Positions 40,521-46,359 of a stretch of 46,359 bases of DNA are shown here, piece by piece. A program made the translations under genes and the position numbers. The DNA comes from Deltaproteobacteria bacterium (GTDB lineage Bacteria; Myxococcota_A; Polyangia; Nannocystales; Nannocystaceae). Each line of letters opens with the position of its first letter. Position 1 is the stretch's first letter. The notes beneath the pieces are model-generated. The model searched no databases. It saw only the letters and a list, made by a program, of their open reading frames with translations, and was not told the DNA's origin. Location of the stretch: assembly GCA_003696955.1 (NCBI GenBank), contig RFGU01000070.1, positions 1 to 46,359 on the forward strand, read 5' to 3'.

Positions 40521-42313
40521 GCCGAAGGCCCGGACACGACGGCCGCGACGATGGCCTCGTCGACCCCGAACTTGCGCAGGAAGTCGGCGCGCTCTTGCTT
40601 CATGCGCCCGACCCAGTCCCGGTAGACGTCCATCCGGCCCTGGGCCTCGAAGAAGCGCCGGGGCTCGAGGATCTCGGCGCTCACGGCCGCGACCAGGTCG
40701 GCGTTGTCGGGATGGTCGGGGTCCACGATCTCGTAACCGAAGTCCGGGTCGCGCTTCCAGCGGATCCGCCCGGCGATGAGGGCCTCGAGCATGGCCGACG
40801 AGTGGCGGATCTTCACTTTGAGCGCCTTGCCTGCCTTCACGTCCGCGGCGTCGCCGCCCACGTATCCCGTGTTCATCATCCACATGACGATGTCGGGCGG
40901 GAACGTGGCCGCCAGCTCCGAGAACCGACTGGCCTGGAGTTTGTGGGAGTAGGGGAAGAAGGGTTGGGTGAACGGCGAGCGCGTCTTGCCCCGCTCCTTG
41001 CCCGCCGCCGAGGTCTTGCTCGTCTCGCCGAGCATGAGGTAGCCCGCCGCCTGTTCGGGGGAGACGAAGCGAACGATCCCCGGCGTCGCGGCGTCGGGCC
41101 CCTCGTCCCGGTTCAGGATGCCGAGGGAACGCAGGGGCGGCAGGTCGTGCAGGTCGGCCGCCTCGTCGAGGGCCGCAAGCGGCACGATGGACCGACCGTT
41201 CTCGGTCCAACAAACGAAGTCCCAGCCGTCCTTGGGGACCGTTCCGTCCATCACCTCCCCGGCGGACACCTTGCCGGCGACGTAGGCGTCCACGTTCTCG
41301 GCGGGCGCACCCGTGCCCACCAGGATGTCGCGCAACCGGGCGACGTCCTCCGGGGTGAGCGTCGTCTTGGAGAAGTCGGGGCGGCCGTCGGCTTCGAGGT
41401 AGACGTTCTCGAGCCAGGCCGAGGGGTTCATGGTGCCGCGGTAGATGACGGGCTCGCTCTCCTCGGTGAGCCCGAAGGTCTTGGCGAAGCACCCGTTTTC
41501 GGTGACCGAGATCTCGCCCTTGGGCCAGATGGCGATCATGTCGTCCTGGATCGGCAGGGCCGCGTCACCTTGCTTGCTGAAGGTCGTGGTCGTCTTGCCG
41601 GTGCCCGAAAGGCCCAAGATCCCCATGGTCAGCCGGTCCCCACCGCTGTGACGGATCTCCTTGGCCCCGGCGTGCATGAGTAGACCACCGTTCGCATAAA
41701 CCCACGCGGCCAGCATGCGCAGGGCGCCCTTCTTGCTCTCACCGAAGTAGTCCGGCCCCATGACGTAGGTCACGAAGTTGTCGAGATCGACCACGATGGC
41801 CTGGCCGCCGGGCATGTCCGGCCGGAAGTCGGGGGTGTAGACAAGGCGCATGGCCGGGGCGAAGGGCGTCGCGAGCTGCTCGGGGGGCTCGACCTCCTCA
41901 CGCGGGAAGGCGAGCACCTGCTGCATGCCGGCGATGTTGGCCCCGTCGAGGGTGTAGAGCCACTGCACGGGCATGGCGTAGGTGCCGAGCCCTACGTAGC
42001 CCTCGATGGCGATGAGCTTGCCCTTGTCGCGCACGTATTCGGCCTGGGCAGCGATGAGGGCCTCGGCCTTCGCGGGCTCGATGGTCTTGTGCGAGTAGCC
42101 CTCGCCCCACGTGCCGCGGTCGATGACGTAGGTGTACTTGGCCATCCGCGCCTTGTTGCGCGCGATCTTGTCGAGGCTGCCCATGGCCGTCCGAAGACAG
42201 AAGGGCGCGTGCTCGAAGGCAAGGCTGCGAAGCTCCTCCTGCGTCGGGTTGCGAAGCACCTCGACGTCGAAGGGGATCTCGGGCTGGGTGGGGCGACGGA
42301 GTTCTTGGGTCAT
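40517..42313 (-). CDS. pckA: Phosphoenolpyruvate carboxykinase, ATP type
   Basis: 598 residues. It interconverts oxaloacetate and phosphoenolpyruvate, the first committed step of gluconeogenesis. The kinase loop reads GLSGTGKTTTTF (about 232-243), matching GxSGTGKTT of the ATP-dependent class, followed by LPIQDDMIAIW with the metal-binding Asp pair and the segment ENGCFAKTFGLTEESEPVIY. N- and C-terminal parts are typical in order (RGTWGEGYSHKTIEPAKAEAL, IRHSSAMLEALIAGRIRW) but diverge from the E. coli enzyme. An ATG at 42313 (MTQELRRPTQ) is chosen; GAGGA lies 11 nt upstream. The frame is open 20 codons further. A repeat region at 42350-42384 lies just upstream. Confidence 0.92.
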   Translation of the reverse strand: MTQELRRPTQPEIPFDVEVLRNPTQEELRSLAFEHAPFCLRTAMGSLDKIARNKARMAKYTYVIDRGTWGEGYSHKTIEPAKAEALIAAQAEYVRDKGKLIAIEGYVGLGTYAMPVQWLYTLDGANIAGMQQVLAFPREEVEPPEQLATPFAPAMRLVYTPDFRPDMPGGQAIVVDLDNFVTYVMGPDYFGESKKGALRMLAAWVYANGGLLMHAGAKEIRHSGGDRLTMGILGLSGTGKTTTTFSKQGDAALPIQDDMIAIWPKGEISVTENGCFAKTFGLTEESEPVIYRGTMNPSAWLENVYLEADGRPDFSKTTLTPEDVARLRDILVGTGAPAENVDAYVAGKVSAGEVMDGTVPKDGWDFVCWTENGRSIVPLAALDEAADLHDLPPLRSLGILNRDEGPDAATPGIVRFVSPEQAAGYLMLGETSKTSAAGKERGKTRSPFTQPFFPYSHKLQASRFSELAATFPPDIVMWMMNTGYVGGDAADVKAGKALKVKIRHSSAMLEALIAGRIRWKRDPDFGYEIVDPDHPDNADLVAAVSAEILEPRRFFEAQGRMDVYRDWVGRMKQERADFLRKFGVDEAIVAAVVSGPSA

Positions 42314-42349
42314 CTCGGAAGACGTCCTCGGCGGATGGCGGGGGCGATA

Positions 42350-42384
42350 CCATGCCGCATAGCCCGATGCCATAGGGCATGGGC
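42350..42384 (-). promoter_or_regulatory. Dyad and direct-repeat region upstream of pckA
   Basis: A near-perfect inverted repeat (GCCCGATGCC, ATA, GGGCATGGGC on the plus strand) overlaps two related direct repeats, CTATG-GCAT and CTATGCGGCAT on the minus strand. The location, 37-71 nt before the pckA start, suits an operator controlling gluconeogenesis; this is inference. Confidence 0.35.
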
Positions 42385-42484
42385 CGGCGGGCGTAGCCCA
42401 TTGCGTCGTCGCTCCACCGACCCGGGTGGATCCCTCCGGACGCGATTTTGCGCGAAGGGCGCCAGATCAGCGGCCACCGCGGGG

Positions 42485-45400
42485 TCAGCGCGGCTGCACG
42501 TAGGCAAGGCGCATGCGACCGCCCGGTCGCAGGCTCACCGGATAGCTACGCGTGTGGCGGCCCAGATCGATGCGTACCGTGCCGTGGACGGGGGCCTCAC
42601 CGGAGTTGATCACGTCCACGAAGGATGGTCCGAAACGGTCCGCCGCCACGACGGGTGCGCCGAGGGCCTGGTGGACCCGGCTGCGGATCGGCCAGGGCGT
42701 GCCGTCGAGCCTGCCCCCCGTCGAGACCAAGGCGATCTCCAGGTGCTCGGGGCGCGGGCCCTGCCAGACGATCGTGAGCCGTCCTTCGGGAAGGCCGGGC
42801 GCGAAGGGGTTCCACGTCGCCTCGCCGCGGGCGAGCATCCCGGCCAGCTCGTCGAGCGCCGCGCGCAGCTCGCGGTCCCGTGCGGGACTTTCGTGCACCA
42901 GGGCCGCTCGTCCCCGCGCTTCGTCGAGCACGGCGCGGGCGCGGTCGGCCCGACCGCCGTACTCGCGCACCAGGCATCCCACGAGCATGTGCCAAACGGC
43001 CTCGCGGCTCGGGTCGATGCTCGCGGCGGCGCGCAAGTGGGAGCAGGCCCGCTCGAAGTCGCCGGCGCGCCCGAAGACCCCCGCCATGCGCACGTGGTCG
43101 TCGCGGCGGAACGGTGCCGCGTCGAAGGTGCCGGCGCGTACGCGGTGGGCCACGTGGTCACCGGCGAGGGTGAGGGCGTCGGCGAGGGCCTCGATGGCGC
43201 CGGGGTGATCCGGGTCGGCTTCGATCCAAGCACGGGCATAGGTGACGGCCTGGGGGTCTCCCGCCGCGATGGCCGTGCGCACGAGACGTTCGTGGAGTCG
43301 GCGCGACGTCGGTCGGGCGTCCCGTTCGGCAAGGATCCCGGGGAGCATGCGGGCGAGCGCTCGGGTCGTCGTCTCGGGGGCTTCGATGCGCCCACGCGGC
43401 CCCATGCGGCCAGGCCGTCGCCGGGATCGCCGCACGCCCGGCCACGGGTCGTGGACGCGTGACGGGTCGGCCGCATCCTCGAGAGGCCGCGGTCCGCGGG
43501 TGCTGGCGAAGCGGTCGGCTCCGCCGGCGCCCGTGTCCGCGCCGTCGAGTTCCTGTTCCCGTGCTTCGGGCGTGCCGGCGAGCTGGATGTCGTCGGCGTC
43601 CGTCGGCTCGAGGCCGCCCAAGCCCTCGCCCGAGCCGCCGCGGCGGTCGGCACGCGCGGGGGCGGCGGGGGGCTCGGCCTCGGAGGCTGCCGCCGGTCGG
43701 CCGGGCATCGCGCCACCGGCCGGCTCACCCATGGGCGCCGCCTTCGGACGAGCCTTGGCCGCGGCGCGCTTGGCCTTCTTGGCAGGTGCTGGCGCCGGGG
43801 TGATCGGGGGGCGCTGGGGCTCGGGTACACGGGACTTGCGCTTGCGTCGCTTGGGCTTCTTGTGAAGGCCGAAGCGGCGATACATGGCTTCGTTCTCGAG
43901 GACGAGCAGGGCCGTGAAGCGGGACAGGACGCCGAAGGTGCGGGAGAGCCGGACGATCTCGTCCTTGGCCGCGTAGCCGCGGGCCGCGGTCACGGCGTCG
44001 ATCTCGTCCTTGGCCCACAGGTGGGCGATCTGCCGGGCGGCGGGATGATCGGTCGGGGAGAGATCGGCCCGCAGCGTCGCCTCGAAGCGCACCGGCGCAC
44101 CACTGGCGTCACGCCCGGAGATCCGCACCGGGCCGGTGAAGATCGGCGAAAACCCGTGTGGGCCGTCCGCCACGCGTGCGGTGAACGTCAGGATCTGCCC
44201 CGGTCGCACGGCGCGGGGGCCCGCGGGGTGGATGTCCTCCAGCATGGGAGGAAGCGACACCTCGGCGCCGCGCAAGGGCGGGACCGCGAGTCGGACGGCC
44301 AGCTCGCGGACGGCGAGGTCGAGGTCGTCGGTGGGGCTTGCGGCGATCACGTCTCCCCCGCTCCTGCGCGCGACCGATTCGAGGAGCAAGAGGTCCGCCC
44401 GGCTGCCGAGGGCGACCGCCTCGAACTCGACGCGGTCGAGCACGTCGGCGTGGCGGCGCAGGAGTTCGTCGGTGGCAAGCTCCCCGGACGTCGGGACGCC
44501 GTCGCCCAAGTAGACGACGACGGTGCGGCGTCCGGTGCCCCCCACGACGTCGGCCGCCGTTCGGATCATGTGACCTACGTCGCTGGCGCCGGCGAGCACC
44601 TGGGCGTCGAGGAACGAAAGGATGCGTTCGCGTCGATCGGCGCCGAGGGGCGCGAGGGCGCCGGGCGCCACGTCGCAGGCGGTGTCGCAGGCGAGGACGG
44701 CCACGCGGTCCTCGGGACCGAGATCGTACGAGACCGCTTCGAAGATCCCGCGGGCGGCCGTCCACAGGGAAGGCGCCGTGCCGTGGCTCCGGTCGAAGAC
44801 GAACACCACGTCCGCAGGCGGGCGTGCCGCCGGCGCGGGCAGTTCGGGGCGAACCGTGGCGAGCACGTAGGCGCGGCCGTCCGGGCCCACGCCGCCCTGG
44901 GCGAACACCCCTTCGGGCATGGCGGGCGCGGGGACGTCGAGGCCGACGGGGTGCGCCGGCGCGAAATCGCGGGCCTCGGCCCGCACGACCACGTCCGAGC
45001 CTTGGACGGCGGTCGTGGGCGCGTCCAGGAGGGGCACGATCTCCTCGCCCGAGGGCAGGGCCCGCGTGTCCACCCGGCCTTCGAAGACGAACCGGCCGAT
45101 GCGCGTGCCCTCGGCGCCGCTGTCCGAACCGCCGAACGGGTAGCGATAGGCCATCGTGGTTCCGGAGATCGGGAGGACCTCGGTGTAGTGCAGCCGGATC
45201 TTCCGCGTTCCACCCGGTGGGATCGGAAACACGCGCATCTTGAACAGGCTGCCGTGTTGCCATTCGAGCAGGGCGGGGTCCCGCGGCCGTACGGCATCGA
45301 CGATCTCCCGGTAGATCCGGCGGGCGCGGACCTTCTCGACGAACTCGCCCTTCATCCATCGGTCGCCGACCAGCAGTTCGAGCCCGGAGATCGACGCCCC

Positions 45401-46270
45401 GGCCGGAATGGGGAAGACGTAGCGCCCCTCGAGGCGCTGGGCCCGGTCGTTGCGAAACGTCTGCTCGACCGTGGTCACGGCTACGCGCCCGGAGATCGAC
45501 ACGAAGACCTTCTGCTCCTCGACTTGGAGGGCCTGGAACGGCTCGTTGGTGCCGGGAACCCGCGCCGTGAGGGAGCCGATGCCGGGCGGGGCGTCCTCGG
45601 CGAGTCGGCGCGCCTCGTCGAAGACCATGGCCCACGTCGTCCGTTCGAGGGGAGCGAGGCTGAGCAGGGGGCGCTGGGAGGGGGCCTCGGCGAGGGGCGT
45701 CTGGAGCGTGGCTCCTGCGCCGAGATCCATGCGTTCGCCCCCCGTCACCACGACCGCGTGGCCGTGGACGACGGCGTAGTAGTTCGTTTCGCCGTCCCGC
45801 TCGGCTTGGGCCTGGCCCACCTCGACGGTGAGCACGTCGTCTCCGACGCGCAGGGAGATCGGCGGTGCGCCGGGCGGGACGTCCGAGAGGATGCGGCCGG
45901 TCTCGAGCGTGACCCGACCTTCGGCGTCGAGGTGCACCTTGCTCGCCCCGTCGAGTCGAAGCGTTCGTCCATCACCTGCCGACAACTCCACCAACGTGCC
46001 GGGGCCGGTCTCGTAGGTCGCCCCCGGTTCGAGCCTCGCCCCGGGTCCGAGGAAGGCGCCTTGGGGGAGGTTGCCGCCGCCAAGGCCGCCGGGCCCCTGG
46101 ACGCGCGCCACCTCGAGGGCGACCGGAGCCACCTCCGGGGCGCCGGCCGCCGGGGCGCCGCCCGGCCCTTCGGCCACCGGTTGCTTGCCGGAACACCCGG
46201 CCCAGAGGAAGACGCCGACCAGGGCGAGCAGGCCGAGCAACGACGCATGGGAGAAGCACGAACGGGGCAT
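42485..46270 (-). CDS. FecR/VIT/vWA/TPR lipoprotein
   Basis: 1261 residues. The signal peptide MPRSCFSHASLLGLLALVGV is followed by FLWAGC (Cys26, imperfect lipobox). In order: a FecR-like beta domain (about 60-190, with TLRLDGASKVHLDAEG); a VIT domain (about 225-350: VSISGRVAVTTVEQTFRN, RYVFPIPAGASISGLEL, RARRIYREIVDAVRPRDPALL); a vWA domain (about 488-650); a basic Lys/Ala/Pro linker (about 805-850); an acidic disordered part; and helical TPR-like repeats (about 1060-1180). The metal-site motif is partly degenerate: DRSHG for DxSxS, a Ser where Thr is usual, and the late Asp kept in YLGDGVPT. GGAGGA lies 6 nt before the ATG at 46270. Probably a large periplasmic or surface interaction protein; partner unknown. 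Confidence 0.9.
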   Translation of the reverse strand: MPRSCFSHASLLGLLALVGVFLWAGCSGKQPVAEGPGGAPAAGAPEVAPVALEVARVQGPGGLGGGNLPQGAFLGPGARLEPGATYETGPGTLVELSAGDGRTLRLDGASKVHLDAEGRVTLETGRILSDVPPGAPPISLRVGDDVLTVEVGQAQAERDGETNYYAVVHGHAVVVTGGERMDLGAGATLQTPLAEAPSQRPLLSLAPLERTTWAMVFDEARRLAEDAPPGIGSLTARVPGTNEPFQALQVEEQKVFVSISGRVAVTTVEQTFRNDRAQRLEGRYVFPIPAGASISGLELLVGDRWMKGEFVEKVRARRIYREIVDAVRPRDPALLEWQHGSLFKMRVFPIPPGGTRKIRLHYTEVLPISGTTMAYRYPFGGSDSGAEGTRIGRFVFEGRVDTRALPSGEEIVPLLDAPTTAVQGSDVVVRAEARDFAPAHPVGLDVPAPAMPEGVFAQGGVGPDGRAYVLATVRPELPAPAARPPADVVFVFDRSHGTAPSLWTAARGIFEAVSYDLGPEDRVAVLACDTACDVAPGALAPLGADRRERILSFLDAQVLAGASDVGHMIRTAADVVGGTGRRTVVVYLGDGVPTSGELATDELLRRHADVLDRVEFEAVALGSRADLLLLESVARRSGGDVIAASPTDDLDLAVRELAVRLAVPPLRGAEVSLPPMLEDIHPAGPRAVRPGQILTFTARVADGPHGFSPIFTGPVRISGRDASGAPVRFEATLRADLSPTDHPAARQIAHLWAKDEIDAVTAARGYAAKDEIVRLSRTFGVLSRFTALLVLENEAMYRRFGLHKKPKRRKRKSRVPEPQRPPITPAPAPAKKAKRAAAKARPKAAPMGEPAGGAMPGRPAAASEAEPPAAPARADRRGGSGEGLGGLEPTDADDIQLAGTPEAREQELDGADTGAGGADRFASTRGPRPLEDAADPSRVHDPWPGVRRSRRRPGRMGPRGRIEAPETTTRALARMLPGILAERDARPTSRRLHERLVRTAIAAGDPQAVTYARAWIEADPDHPGAIEALADALTLAGDHVAHRVRAGTFDAAPFRRDDHVRMAGVFGRAGDFERACSHLRAAASIDPSREAVWHMLVGCLVREYGGRADRARAVLDEARGRAALVHESPARDRELRAALDELAGMLARGEATWNPFAPGLPEGRLTIVWQGPRPEHLEIALVSTGGRLDGTPWPIRSRVHQALGAPVVAADRFGPSFVDVINSGEAPVHGTVRIDLGRHTRSYPVSLRPGGRMRLAYVQPR

Positions 46271-46359
46271 GGCAGTCCTCCGAGGGCCACGGCAACGCAC
46301 GCAACCGACGAGCGGTCTACGGCAACCCCACGATACGCCCCAACCCACCCGCCGTCTCC

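Noticed and set aside
1..46359. tRNA, rRNA or prophage/integration signatures
   Set aside because: No cloverleaf-like sequence, integrase, transposase or flanking direct repeats were recognised; a covariance-model scan was not possible here.

Overview
The window is about 46 kb of very GC-rich DNA (roughly 70% G+C, estimated by eye) with tightly packed genes on both strands. No ribosomal RNA, tRNA, insertion sequence or CRISPR array was seen, and no gap without a gene is longer than about 180 bp. The gene content points to a myxobacterium-like member of the Myxococcota, probably close to the Nannocystis/Plesiocystis type. The evidence is: Cys-rich lipoproteins with long Ser/Thr/Gly linkers, one carrying the CGNGIDDDGDGKVD-type motif; a MerR protein with TPRs; an EF-G of the spirochaete/planctomycete/deltaproteobacterial (mitochondria-like) type; and a large VIT/vWA lipoprotein. 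This is inference from gene style, not a placement.

Layout. 1-4.3 kb: the start of an exported protein cut by the left edge, a beta-helix lipoprotein, a fumarylacetoacetase-family enzyme and a tandem universal stress protein. 4.3-9.1 kb: a sigma-70-like regulator and glutathione synthetase on the minus strand, facing a plus-strand group of an unknown protein, a MerR-TPR regulator and a degenerate GH3-family protein. 9.1-16.9 kb: a Cys-rich lipoprotein, an ABC1/UbiB kinase, an M1 aminopeptidase, a small membrane protein, a zinc-less DksA/TraR protein, and two related 12-cysteine lipoproteins either side of an enoyl-CoA hydratase. 17.0-20.7 kb: a translationally coupled three-gene membrane operon (alpha/alpha-toroid protein, single-pass protein, HTTM protein). 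20.7-25.4 kb: a class II glutamine amidotransferase, an unknown protein overlapping an LPG-synthase/flippase-type membrane protein, an MBL-fold-related protein, a nitrobindin/FABP-like barrel and a PaaI-type thioesterase. 25.5-29.9 kb: transketolase and EF-G. 30.0-34.5 kb: a two-gene polysaccharide module (tyrosine autokinase, then O-antigen-ligase-like protein). 34.6-46.3 kb: release factor 3, a double-HTH protein, a lipase lipoprotein, a Cys-rich lipoprotein, a DUF2071 protein, ATP-type PEP carboxykinase, and a FecR/VIT/vWA/TPR lipoprotein.

How it works together. Housekeeping functions (EF-G, RF3, transketolase, PEP carboxykinase, glutathione synthesis) are interspersed with envelope proteins; no single large pathway spans the window. 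The most striking window-wide signal is in the start regions. Many single genes lack a Shine-Dalgarno sequence and instead carry a TANNNT -10-like hexamer 6-9 nt before the start codon, as expected for leaderless mRNAs, while other genes have ordinary GGAGG-type sites. The best candidates for unfamiliar biology are the HTTM/toroid operon, the MerR-TPR plus motif-less GH3 pair, and the twin 12-Cys lipoproteins with a shared promoter element.
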